A model generated the notes under the pieces. It did not search any database. It was not told where the DNA came from and saw only the letters and a program-made list of their open reading frames with translations. The translations under genes and the position numbers were made by a program. Of a DNA stretch of 64,000 bases, positions 34,478 through 48,500 are shown piece by piece. The stretch is from Angiostrongylus vasorum (lineage: Eukaryota > Nematoda > Chromadorea > Rhabditida > Metastrongylidae). The stretch's first letter is position 1, and each line of letters starts with the position of its first letter. The stretch lies in assembly GCA_018806985.1 (NCBI GenBank), contig JADANN010000224.1, forward strand, positions 124,001 to 188,000. The letters run 5' to 3'.

Positions 34478-37400
34478 TGTGTATGTGTGAGTGAGTGTAG
34501 GTATGTATGTATGTGTATGTGTGGTTTTGCGACGGCAAATAGCGGCAGTTACAAATTGGGAGAGATGAGAAAACGTAACGGGGAGAAATAAGGAGAGACG
34601 GTTAGGACAAGGAGGTAGGAAAGAATCGGTTACGATTCGGGTTAGAAAGAGACCATGATAAGAGCACGAGAACACAGCGTAACGCACCGCAATACCCGAT
34701 CGGTCGCAACGAGGTTGACCGTGAAATGGTGATGTATGGACCACCGCCCGGAATGTGCTCGTCCCGATACGCGACCGTGTCCGTCGTCGGCGTCTTCATC
34801 TTCATCTTCGTCTTCGTCAACCTATTGCATCAAACGCTAACTCTCGATCGACACAGTGCGCAATGTGTGTAATGTGAACCGAGTTGATCGCAAAAGTGTC
34901 CGTCCGTCAACGTCTTCGCCATCGCCGTCGCCGACGCTGTCGACGTCGTTCTCTGATACCGCCATTCCGTTACCGCCGCAGTCATCGCCGCCGTCACCGT
35001 TGCCGTCACTGACACAGCATACCATAATTGATACTTTTTATTAGCGCTCTGTTCGTGAATTCTACATTGATGAGAGCGCTAAATAGGCGCTGAAACTGCG
35101 CAGCGGGTTGACGGTCTAGTGAGATCATTGTGTTCCTAGATGGATAGTTGGTTACATCAGCTCTGTCAAAATATTACAATGGTTTTCTGTAATTATAGGA
35201 ATCCGACAGGATGGAATGGTTAAAGGATCAAATATTGGGATTTAATACGCCCAGAACTTTGTAGAGTAATGATGTCGTCTATTTCCTTTTTGCAGAAGAG
35301 TAGCAAAAAAACTGATGCTCATTATAGCGCATACCCATAGCTCTAAATGAAAACTCTGTTAATCGAAATACTATCAATCGTTCCACATGAGCAGCTCATT
35401 TCAACTCATTTAGTTCAGTTAAGAAATCAGTAGACAATTTTTTTTGTTCAACTTTAATAAGCACCGATTCGATGCTGAAAAAATCATATAAACAAAGTCT
35501 GTAGAAATCTGTAAGATTTTTGCAGAGCTCTACAATTACCATCCTACAGAAATGTTCAGTAGATTGGCTATCAGAACTGTTACTATTCAAAGTCTCAAGT
35601 TTGTACGGATCCTCACCTAACAAGCGTTACATTTGGGGCATCAAATTAAAAAATGTAATAAGGCTATGACTGTCATGAATGAGATAAAATTTAACTGCGT
35701 TTCCTATTTTTTGCTGAGTAGCATTTTTTTAAGAACAGAAACGAGGTGTTACTTCATATAAATAATTTAAGTATACTCAATATTGGCTCTCAATCATGAC
35801 ACTGTAATAGATTACTGTATTCTTCTACTTTTCATTTCATGTAAACTACAGTGCAACACGTGATTCTAGAACAGTGAAGCTGGAACGTAATAGAACATAT
35901 CATAAAGTATCGCTACGGAGTATGAAGCGTAATAAGCTAAAGGCCAAATGGTCATAAATGAATTACGAACGGATTGAGGGTATCCCGATATCCTAATACT
36001 TTGTGCAGACGTTACAATGAATGAATACAAAGAGCTTCGTCAACATTCATTTCTGGCCAGATGCGCTCTTCTCTTCCATTAGCATTTTTTTTGGCTAAAA
36101 AACTAGTAGCAAGAGAAACTTTCTCAGGTCTGTTTAATACATTACAACTATGTTACTAATTTTGTTCACGGAAATATTCCATAATGTTCAAAGTGGAAAA
36201 CAGTAGAAGAGAAAAGCTATCCGAACTTTAAGATTACATGCAAAAATATCTTATGTTGGCGTTCACCACGAACACAAAAAATGTATGGGATGAATTAAGT
36301 GGTGATGTAAATCTTATAGAAGGATAAAGGATAAACCTCTCAGCGTTGATCAACCCCTTAGGGATGCACCATACATTCGACATTACTAAGCTTCGTTTGG
36401 CCTGCCGATGTATCGAGCCAGTGCTGCTATGCTCCCAGACAAGTCTGGTACATGGAAGGCTTGGTGGGTCAGGGACGCCGGAATCGATCCCACGTGTGTT
36501 GCAGTGTGTCTCCGACCACTTCTCCACACGCGCCCGTATAGATCTTATAGGAGTATCAAACCTTTTTTCCTGCATTTGTATTTATGAAAGTATCAATACA
36601 AGACAGATTTCGTTGTGAAAGGTACACGGAGTGTTCGCAGTGGTCAAATATCTCAGCATAAGTAACGCATTGCTTTGCATTATCGCGCTACGTTATAGGT
36701 TTAAACTGTGAATTTACTGAATACAATAGACAAAGTAACATTAGACTACGTTTCTTTTTCAGTTCTACATGTTCTTCTTTAGAACCTCTTTCTATTTGGA
36801 TACGGTCTTTATCGTATAAGCAGATAGTGCCTATCTCATTGAAGAAGCATTTCCTCTTTATGATGAGGAAACGTTGCCAGAAATCTTAGTTGTCTCTTCA
36901 ATTTTTTATTTCTATGATCACAAAACTATCATGAGTCTTAGCTACTGAAAGAAATGCTTTGCATACAAATTACAACAGAATCCTAACATTCGAGCAATTA
37001 ACTACAGATAACAAAGTAGTATTGATCAGTTCGATAGGAAGGTTAGATAAATAGAAGAGGAGGAATAAAATACATCCTAGAGATGATATCCATACTGTAG
37101 ACGTTACATAGGGATAAAATATAAGACACATAAACATCAACTATAAAGCTCAACGATGTTCTATGAGGAGATCTTTAAGGGCGGTGAAGAAGGTAGGTAG
37201 ATCAAAAAGAACTTTGTCACGACCTGTTTCATTCTACACAACATTTGTCCCAGGAAAAGAAGAAAATGCACACATACAAAAGGAAAAAAAGGAAAAGAAA
37301 AACAAGAGACGTCGTCTAAAGTTAGAAATTTCCCACTAGTTTATGGTGTAAAAGTTTCATCAGTCATAATTGTGATACTGGTGACTCGTTCGGGCTGTCG

Positions 37401-40400
37401 ACATAATGAGAAACAACGATTGATTTTCACTAAGAACTGAAAATCAATCAATATCAATTACAATTTCCGTGTTTGAAATTAGGAATATTATATTATTAGA
37501 TAATTGCTGATGTTTAGTGTGGCACGATTTAGCCATGTGCTCAGAAATGTCCACGAAATACTCTACACTTACAAGCACACCATTTTTTCTTCTTCCTAAA
37601 ATGAATCCAGTCGATGTGAAAACGTACCGTTTTTTGCGAAATCTTTCAGTATTGATCGGAAAAGAATACAGAGAAAAGCGATCGATAATAATGATGATAT
37701 AATACCAAGAACAATAAAATTAAGATGATTGTCCGTATTAGCCCGCGCTACAGATGACAAGACCTTCAATGAAATGAAATAAAATTCCACTCCGAAAAAA
37801 AAAGAAAATGAAGAGAAAAAGATGAAAAACAAAAGTCAGTGTAACCTCAATGATGCTAAGATATTTGCTAAACTCCGAACCGCAGGTGTCTGAGGCAGGC
37901 GAGACGAAGGACCCGCATGGTGTGGTGGTGAACGCGTTACTCCCCGGAAAGGACAATAGCGCGTTCGTTCCCAACCGCAGACACCTGCGGTCCGAATTTT
38001 GCAAATATCTCAGCTTCATTGAAGCTATATTTCGCAATATACCCTGCCCTTTAAAAAAAGAATAGGCAGTAAATAAATAAGTTAAAAGTCAGTGTACTTA
38101 CGGGAAATGCTAGGAAACGAGTAAGATAGTTCAGATCAAGTGAGGAAAGATCGTTTTCCAGAATTTTTGAATCCACATCGGTTTCAACAAGGGAAAAGAT
38201 AACGTTCATGGAATTTCCAATGCGTTCGATCCGATGAACCTGTGATAACACCAAAAAGCTGAAGAAAACTTCAGCAAAACAGTTTAAATTATCGAAAATT
38301 TTTTGCAAATTTATCACTTTGTGTAGAAAAGAATACAAAAAGGCTACTGCAGGAAGTACTAAAGAAAACCGTAGTTCTCTCGAAATGCTGCGATAATAGC
38401 GCTATTTTCATTGGATTTCTGTTTAAATCACAGCATTGTAGATGTTTTCGTTTCCGGCTAAACACATGAGAAAGAAAGCGAACTCTGGAAAAGATGGCAA
38501 GGTAAATGGCAAAATAGAAGAAGGCGTTAAGGACGATGTTTTTTTTTCAAACAATTTTTGTTTTGGCTTAAAGTAATGTGCAGAAAGGAATGGAAAGATA
38601 TTCAGACCTTAACAAGATATTCGCGAAGAAAACGTTCTGGTAACGAGCGCTTTCCGCGTTTTACTCGTAGTATGGATTCTCGGACCAGTTGACTTAGTGA
38701 TGACGTTAAATTTCTAGTAAGGTCGAACGACTTCAACTCCATTTCAGATGGCATCTTCATTTTTAGGACCAGTACTGACGGCTTTCTGCAATATATCGCT
38801 TTAGCCCGAATTTTTCGTCTCTATATGAAATGATCCATTTGTGTGCTGCTACTTATTACTATATTATCGTAAAAATCTTTAAAAACACTTCACAGTGTAA
38901 CTTAGTAATGAAGTAGAGCAACGAAGTGTGTTCGTTTCACCGTTCATGCAGCTGATCTGGTTCGATTATTTTTCCACCACACAACACCCACTATGTTCAC
39001 CTTTTGAAAATCACCATACTAGAATAAATCTACTGGTATAAAGTTTACACTGGTATCTGAACTGATCGATAAAGCTATTCTACAGGCAGGCAGGTCAGCT
39101 CCACAGTCGATGTTCATGTTCCAGAAGCGGAACATGAAACTGTTGATGAATCGCAGTAACTCCAGTAAATGTAGTGAACGTTTAGCAACATATGAAATGA
39201 GGACCAATCAAAAAATTAATAACTACTATTTTTGGTAAGGAAAGTCAGAATTAACATCCGAGTGCAAATTAACAGTCCATTACTCAGAATTAACACTAGA
39301 GTTGAAAAAATTCAACTAACGTTTGCGGTAGTGTCGATGGCGACACAGGGAATAATGTTTCCGTTTCCCATGATGATCCCGCTCGATCTTGTGGAACTTT
39401 GAAACTCTGATCAGAACCAGTAGGTGGAAGAGTGCTTGGAAGTACAGGAAAATCGTCATCGATTTCGTTCGAAGAATTACTTCGACTAGATGACATGCCC
39501 GATCTCGGCAAATTGTTAGGAGTAGGAAATTGATCAGACTGAGATCGACTGGTCGTGGTCATTGATGAAGACGAGAGCGTTTCAAGTAATCCAGTAGAAA
39601 TAGTAGCAACAGTATAAAGTTGTTCTGCTGAAAAAGAAAAGTTCAGCTACTATTGTTGGCATGTCGGTAATGACCTTGATGTTTTTGATTACGTTCTTCT
39701 TCCATTGTAACAATTAGACGAAGACCATTGTAGTTGTAATAGATAAATTATTTGACGAACATTTCGAGCGCCTACCGGATTACTCAGACTCACCTCGAAT
39801 TCAGTAACCAGTAAGAGCATTAGAGGCTGCTTTCATGGTCTTAAACTCCTGTGAAAGCAAGAGAGTGCAGTGACTTGAGTTTTGGCAGAGAGAAAAAACT
39901 AATAAGACTGAATATTTTTCTTGGAAATGTTCGTGGATATTCTTAGAATTTTCGACGCTGCCAACAAACTAGCCTTTTTGCTTAGTACAACAGAGCTGGT
40001 AAAGACAAATGTAAGAATAGAAGTGCGGAAACCCGAAAGAAGATGTCCTGACAGTCGAATTCCTATTATATGTATTTGAAAACATTGAACAAATAGGTGT
40101 AAGGGAAAAACATCTTTTAGAAGTGTTAAAACTGGCACATTAAGGAAAACACGATGTTTAAAAAAGAAGTAAGACAATTTATTTAAACCAACCTGTTTCA
40201 CTAGGTTCTACTGTACTCGTTATATCTCCATACTGTCCAATCACAAACTGATCAGGTGTGTGATTCGACTGAATTCTTTCAGTAAATCGAATTGTTGACC
40301 TGACTGTTTTCGGGAGAGTAGTCGTAGGATAGAAAATATTGATTTTTTCAGTTGTCGTTACTGGAGTGGAGATTAAATGTGTGGTCATTGTCGAAGATAG

Positions 40401-43400
40401 TGTTGAGGTGGAATAGGAATAAGATTGTTCTGAGCTTAACAAAGTGCTGCTTAAACCAGATTCAGTTGTGGTTTGATCAATTGACTTCGAAATAACCGTT
40501 GTAAACGTCGAACCAGTAGTACCGGTGGAGCCTGCAGATGAAGGAAATGTGGGAATGATTTTTGTCGGAAGACTTGTACTGGACATGTTTATGGTTTGAT
40601 TAACGCATAGAGCACAGTGGAAGTCAGGAAGTGCGGGTTGCAGCAACGACGATTCGGTCGATATCGGACGCCCAGTAGTACTAGTAAGTAAAGAAGCTAA
40701 AAGATTCAAATTCAAGTACAGAACAATAGTAGTTGAGACGGTGAAACTAAACTCTTGATAACCGATTTGATAAGTCGTACGATGGTTCTGTTAGTTGTTT
40801 CTGTTTTTTTTTCCTTTGATTTGTTAACGATAAGTGTTGCGAAAGGACAACGTTGTAATGAAAATAGAAAACTTTATTATAAAATATCCGGCTGTGACAG
40901 TCCAAAATCACCTACAGTATAGCAGGAAAACAGAATAAAAACTTATGAAATGCAATAATTTTGGGAGATAAGCGAGTAATCTCCTAGTAGCTGAATGAAA
41001 ATCCATCCATGACCACTTTGTAGCTTTTCCTTCAGGAATAATCTTATGGCTCTATGTCATCATTCAGAACAAGATACTCATACATTGGTGATAAAGTGCC
41101 TTGCAATTTATATACATTTTTCTCTTTTTTTTCTTCTTTAGAAACTGAACTTACCTTTGTCAGGACCAACATTTGCAAATTGATCGACCGGTACTATAAA
41201 TGGCGGTAGGAGTCCATCAATTTGTGGAAGACCGTGAGTTGATTTTACTTCAACGCATATTTTACCGGAATTCGTGATAAGATGTGGTGTTCCGCCTTGT
41301 ACACGAATTAAATGATGAGCGGACGTCATATAAACCTGAAAACTATCTAAAGAAAACTACATCGAGATTCGGGATGTTACTAGGAAAAACTTTAAGAGTC
41401 GTATAATCATGCAACAGCCCATATTAGTACCCGAAAAAAAGATGACGCCGTAGCAACGTAGGAATTAAACTATGATGGTGTACTTCTTGTTCTAAACGAT
41501 CCAATACAACTTGATAAACAAACACTCTGACGCTTCGAGACTAGCAGGACCAGAGTACTGTAAGAAGGGTTCATCATCGATGTATCAGTTCTATCTCAAC
41601 GAACACCGAATGAGAACAACGCTACTTGTGAATGTTGCACCTTATTTCATCGTAGAAATGCGTTTCATCTTTGTCGTATATATTACGGCTACATTACAAC
41701 AACTGAATTTGCTACATTATAATGGAAAAAAATACATCGAGTGTGGCGCAGTGATTGGAAGCATCCTGCAAGACACACGTGGAATCGATCCTCGCGCACA
41801 CGGCCCAACAAGTCTTTCTCTTCAGGGTCGGCAAATTGGTACCAGACTTGTCTGGGAGGATAGCTGCACTGAGTCGATACATCGGCAGGCCACCACGAGT
41901 TATTGTAAAGGCCAGATATGCATTCAATCACCTCCAACGTTGCCTAATGAAGTCGAATCAATGGAGCATCTCTCAGGGATTGCTCAAAGCCGAGAGCTTT
42001 TTTATGACGAAAAAATAATTAAAATAAAGAAATAACACAATGACAAAGGACAAAATACGAAGAGGAAATTGTGTATAGCCAAGAAAAAAAATTTCGTAAA
42101 GCTTACATTTTGTACCGGAGTCTGAACCACTATTTCGGAATTAATTGTGTTTGCTGTCACTAGGCCAGTATTGGACAAATTCAATTCAGAACTAAGTGAC
42201 GTTACCTTAAATTTGGAATTTAACATTCCTAATATATTTATATAGACTTAAATCTACGTCAGAATGGAAAAAAAAGCTGCAACCTCGGACATAGTTAGTG
42301 AGCACATGAAAATGCTAAGGAAAAGTCGTGTACCTCTATAAGTTCGGCATTAATGACGTTACCTCCAAGTGACAGTTCACCACCTCCTCTCTCGATCTGC
42401 AATCTGAAACAACATCGACATAGGTTAACAGGTCTCCTTTTATCTACAGGCACCATTTTTTAAGCACATAACGGCCTTTTTTGTACACTTAGAGCTGCTA
42501 ATTCATAAGACACAGAGCACTAGGCCTTGATCCATCCACAGCGGGCAGCGCATAGATCGACCCTATTTGTAACAACGTAAAGATGAGGTTGAATGAACTT
42601 TTCGCCTATACATCAACTTCTGGTAATCTACTGCCTATGTATCACGTCAGTGTTTTCGTTCTTCCAGAAAACTTTGTCACCAGTTGTCCTACTCAGGAGG
42701 GATAGAGAGTTTGGTGAAGCTGGAGCTCAGGATGGTGCCATCGATAATGAGTATGTTGCGGACACCTCTGTCCACTATTCTACTCGTGCGACTTCATCTA
42801 CATATCTACGCATTTCTATCCGTAAGCCACCTACGTTTGAAAACTTCCTAAACTACTTGTATTAGTAGCTTTTAGGACTGATGAAGAGGTTTAGTCTGTC
42901 AATGTCGAATTCGTCGCTGTCCGACTATGAGACGAAATTTCCATGGGTATTTGTATCAAATTGTACTAGCAATAAAAAGCGATCCTTTTTTGCAACCTTT
43001 GCAAAAAAAATATCTCAAATTAGAGAAAAAATCTAATTATGATCCAACCTGGAGAGTTTATCCACATAAACGCTTATACCAGATGATGAAACACGAAGCA
43101 TAACGCCTTCGTCTGGGCACCGGATTAAAATCTCCTCTTTTGTAAGCAGAAGCTGGAAATTAAAACAACTGATATGATACTCTCATTAGAAGCCGCACAT
43201 AGTATTATTCCAATACTGGTTCATTTATTAAAATTTTCATTTCTATTAATGAAAATCCTCCTAACGGTTTACCGCCTCATCGTGGCCGGGAGGTGTTCCT
43301 GGGTGTCGGAGTGCGATGTACAGCGGGGCGATTCGTCCCTCCGGCAGGATCTCCAAAGCTAAGAAGGAGTCCAGCGTTTCCATCAGGAAGCCTAGCTAAG

Positions 43401-45543
43401 AGTAAACCAATACCAGGATCCACCACCGTCCTGGTACCAAAGTCACATGGTGGCAAATCTCCCTCTGATCCACAAGGGCTGCGACTGCCTGTGGTGGTGA
43501 TGACCTGGGGCAGACTTTGGCCAGGCTGTCCTCGGGATTCCAGGGAACCACAATGGCTTAACCAGCAAATCTCCGAAGAATTGTGATCATGCTGGGGCGC
43601 TCACAACTAGTGAGGTCGTGCCGTTCAAGTATCAAGTAAGTATCAAGTATTAATGAAAATATATGACAAGATGACCAGTTCACTAGAAAATGCTGTTTAG
43701 CTGTCAGAGGCTTTTCCGAAAAAAGAAAAAAACAAAAGAGAATACAGCTGAAAAACCTCTTACGTCATAGATGGACATATTCATCTTAGCAGTAATTGTA
43801 TAGTTATCAGTATGAACTTGTATTAAATTGCAGTCCTTAGCAATTTGTAGAATTTTATTCGAAAATTCTACAAAAACTGTTGCACTAACCAGGCAAATAC
43901 GAATGTTATAGAAAGACGTTGTGGCTGAAATCATAATAAAAAGCGGAAACTTCGTTCTGTACGAAAAATCAATAATGATAAAAAAAGGAAAAAAGTCGAT
44001 AATAGTGAAGAAAAAAAGAAATTTATGGTAGTGATTTAATTACTAACCAATGAGAATCAATCCACGTTTTCTATTGTTCAGTGACTTTGTTGTGAAAGTC
44101 ATAGATTTTTCTTTATCGACAACCAAAGTATTTATTTCTATGCCGGCACATTCACCATTTATTGCCTAAATAGTTAAAGGAAAAGAGGAAAACAAATCAG
44201 AAAGCAATCGTAAACAGAAAAAAAATGGGAAGAATATGAAAAAAATTATGCTGTAGCCTAACTCCAGCATTCTCATTTTATCTTTGTCATGTTTCCATCA
44301 TTATGTAGTGCTTTTCAGTATTTAATTCTAGTAAACCTCCCAACGGTTCATCGTGGCTTGGAGGTGTTCCTGGGTGTCGGACTGCGATGTACAGCGGGTG
44401 GATTCGGCACCCCCGACAGGAGTCTCCCAAGCTGAAAAAGGAGTCCGGCGTTTCCATCAGAAAGCCTAGCTAAGAGTAAACCAATACCAGGATCCACCAC
44501 CGTCCTGGTATCAAAGTCGCATGGTGGCAAATCTCTCTCCCTGATCCACAAGGGCTGCAGCTGCCTGTGGTGGTGACGACATGGGGCAGACTTTGGCTAG
44601 GATGTCCTCGGGATTCGAAGGAACCACAATGGCTTTGCCAGCAAATCTCCAAAAAATGGTGATTATGCTGGAACCCGCACAACTAGTGAGGAAGGGCCGT
44701 TCAAGTATCAAGTATCAACTATTCTAGTAAAACGCCAAGTAAGAAATCAAGCATTTTTTTCTTCTCAACGACCATCCAGACAACGTTTAAGAGATTTTGT
44801 GGAAAAATTTTACCAATTGCTTAACTGCTTAATCATTTCCTTTTAAAGATGTCTGTTTTTCATTAGGTTCTCAATACATTGCTGTTGTAATAAAGCAACA
44901 ACGACGACGATGATGATGATATACTGAGCGGAAAGGGAGAGAAGAAAAAAAAAGAACTGGTTTGGTGATGATAATCATCACATTTCGCCTTGGTTTGTGG
45001 TGTTTTAGAGTATTGTGAAGAATTCCGAAGTCAATGAATACGGCATGAAATTTTTGTATTCCACAAAATCTTGCAACATTCTTCTAACGATGACTTCAGA
45101 GTAATCATGAAATTGCGAATTTTCTTACCTGCGCTCGAAAGTCAGTATCGGTAACGGAAATATTAGTGTTACCAATAAGGTCGTGTATAACACTTGAATG
45201 TCCATCTTGTGTTCGATTTGTGCGCATAGAAAACTAGACGACAGTAGGTAATGAATTATAACAATGACGATAACAAAGGATAAAGCTCTCGGCGTTGACC
45301 AATCCCTGAGAGATGCGCCGTGCATTAGACTTCACTAAGCATCGTTAGAGGTGATTGAATGCATATCTGGCCTATACAATGATCGCGGTAGCCTACAAAT
45401 AAACCGACTCAGTGCTGCTATCCTTCTAGACAAGTTTGGTACCAATTTCGTGACCCCGGAAGGCTGAAAGGCTTGGTGAACCCAGGGCGCGGGGATCGAT
45501 CCCATGTGTACTGCAGGGCACCTCAGGCCACTGCGCTACACGC

Positions 45544-45579
<36 letters not shown>

Positions 45580-48500
45580 CTATAGCCATAATGCTGATAA
45601 TAACAATTATGACAAATATACAAAGTCTGTGATAAGATCAATAGAAAGGACAACAAAGTAAGTAATAGTGAAAGAAAGGAACATCACAATTGCACTGATG
45701 ACGAAAATTGATATGAAACGAAAAAACTTTTAAAGTAGTTTATTTTAAAATCGCTTACTCAAATCGATATTGTCTAATTAGTTATTGACTGCTTTTTTGA
45801 AACACGTTTCTATACAAAGTTCCGACCAGGCTATCATAACGCGAATCAAAAAGCTTTCAATCATTTAAGATTTTTGGCAACAAAAAAAAGCCTTAATAAC
45901 GCGAAATGAAAAGGTAGTTATCAATAATGACAACTGGCGGAGTACTACAATTTTCTTGAAAACGTTCCATATGGTCTTCTAAAAAGGGCGCGTGTGGCGC
46001 AGTGGTCGGAGGCGCTCTGCAACCGTACACGTGGAATCGATTCCCCGGCCCATAGCTCGCCAAGGTCTCCATCTCTCCGGGATCGGCAGATTAGTACCAG
46101 AGTTGTCTGGGAGGATAGCAGCACTGGCTCGATACATTGGTAGGCCACTATGAGACAATGTAAAGGCCAGATATGCATTCAATCACCTCCAACGATGCCT
46201 AATGAAGTCGAATGAATGGCACATCTCTCAGGGTTTGATCAACGCCGAGAGCTTTATCCTTCATCCTCTATCCTTACGATCTTCTAAAGTTCATATTTCA
46301 ATAAATTAACTAAGTTAATGAGGGAATTATTGGCAAAGTAGTGGAAGAAAACAAAAAAGTGAAAAGTTTAAGTAAATATAACTTAATAAAACTTACATTA
46401 ACACTATTTCCTTGAGCGTATATATTGGCAGTATTTTTTTATATCTAAATATGATTCAGCCATTTGAGCAGAATAATTCACAAATGTGTCGTATGAATCG
46501 AAAGTGACAACAGAATGAGCTGACCAAACTGACCCATTGACATCTCTGATAATTTACAACTTGTTGGATTGAAAGTAAAAATCGATAACATATTATATCT
46601 ATTTCTTTCAACTCCAAGTACAGTTAGTACGAAAAAAAGTTGTAGACAAGGTTCTTAGCTTTAATCAAAATGCGAAAGGAAACAACAGAGAACTTAGTCG
46701 CTGTGCTGAGAAACGTACTTTTTCTGTCAAGTCTATACGAGAATTAGACGATATAACAGTCACATATTTATCGAATAGTACATTAGATTGAAGAGAATAA
46801 ACCTGAAACATTAATTATTTCTTCAATGATAATGTAAACCTCCATAGACAAGTTACTGTACTTAAACGAAGCGGGGATATTTGCAAAACTCTGGACCGCA
46901 GGTGCCCATGGTGGGGAACGAACGCGCTGTTGTCCTTTCCGGGGAGTAACGCGTTCACCACCACACCATGATGCGGGTCCTTCGTTTTGCCTGTCTCTCA
47001 GCTAGTTCTATCGATCTTTTGCCATCAGCAACCACCCGTCAACGGGATTGATCTGGGGGAGCCCAAATCGATATGGAGACTATGCAATATACCCTGCCAT
47101 TAAAAAGAGTAGACAGTAAATAAAAAGGTTAAAATTGTGGTTATAACTATAGCCTCATCTTAACTGGGTTCAATGCCACTTTAGGCTCCCCAGGTCAATC
47201 CCGTTGACGGGTAATTGCTGATGGCAAAAGATCGATAGAACTAGCTGAGAGATAGGTGAAACGAAAGACCCGCGTAGTGTGGTGGTGAACGCGTTACTCC
47301 CCGGAAAGGACAATAGCGCGTTCGTTCCCCACCATAGGCACCTGCGGTCCAGAGTTTTGCAAATATCTCAGCTTCGTTGAAGTTATACTTTGCTATATAC
47401 CCTGCCATTAAAAAGAATAGGCAGTAAATAAAAAAGGTTAAAATTACTGTACTTACTTGATACTTGAACGGCCCGTCGTCATTAGTTGTACGGTCCGCAG
47501 CATAATCACCATTTTTTCGGAGATTTGCTGGTTAAACCATTGTGGTTCCCTGGAATCCCGATGACTGTAGGCCAAAGTTTGCCCCAGGTCGTTACCACTA
47601 CAGGCAGTCGCAGTCCTTGTATATCAGAGAGAGAATTACCACCATGCGACTTTGATACCAGGACGGTGGTGAATCCTAGTATTGGTTAACTCTTAGCTGG
47701 GCTTCCTGATGGAAATGCCGGATTCCTTCTCAGCTTGGGAGATCTTGCCCGGGAGATGAATCCCTAAGTTGTACATCGCAGTCCTACATCCAAGAACACC
47801 TCCCAGCCACGATGAGGCGGTAAACCGTTGGGTGGTTACTGTATGTCAAGAAATTCTGAATACAGGCGATGCCGAATCAGAATATCCAGAAACCTACCTG
47901 AATATTTCGTGATGGCAGAAGTTGCCGTCTAAGACTTCTCTCGTATGCTGTGCATAAAAAATATTAATATGAATACTAATCCTAATTTGTACATAACCTG
48001 CAAAGAAGCACTTGACGGTGAAGAAATTTTAACACAAGAGGAAATAATGGTCCGCCTAGGAGAATAATTTAACAGCGGTCAGAATGGATGACAAAAGGAC
48101 TTATGAAAATTAAAGAAAAAGAGAACAAAACATTGAGAAAAATTGTTTTTTTTGAAGGATAATGTCTAAACATAGAACAACAGTGATGTTCTGAAGGATT
48201 ACTGTGAGAGGAATTCTGTACGAAAAATAGGATACGCTATAATTCTTAAATGAAATATGAGTGTGGAACAATCGAGAACGACTTCTACAGTGAAAAACTA
48301 CCACATGCAAAAATATCTCCTTAATTTATTCAGACTTCGTACTTATATGTGTATATGTGAGTTAACATATTAACTAACACCAGCAATCACAACCAGCCTC
48401 GATTGTTGTGTACCTGAAAGGCATTTTCCACTTTGTCGGTTAAGCTCATGCCAATGAGGCAACATATTCTCTTTATGACTTGCCTATGGAAAGACTTCGT

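Larger units (their letters stand above)
33685..37627. other. 3.9-kb intron of the large gene
   Basis: Lies between the exon with the second membrane segment (37628-37763) and the first tail exon (33586-33684). It contains TG-rich sequence, a long (GT)n tract, a CpG-rich island-like segment at 34620-35040, a SINE-1 copy and otherwise AT-rich sequence. No further exon was needed to keep phase across it (both junctions phase 1). Confidence 0.55.

Noticed and set aside
34283..34744. 153-codon minus frame with long Thr-His runs, and a Cys-Val frame on the plus strand
   Set aside because: Both are translations of the (GT)n microsatellite.
42593..42865. 90-codon plus frame with a hydrophobic start resembling a signal peptide
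   Set aside because: Lies in an intron of the minus-strand gene; no partner exon or conserved motif.
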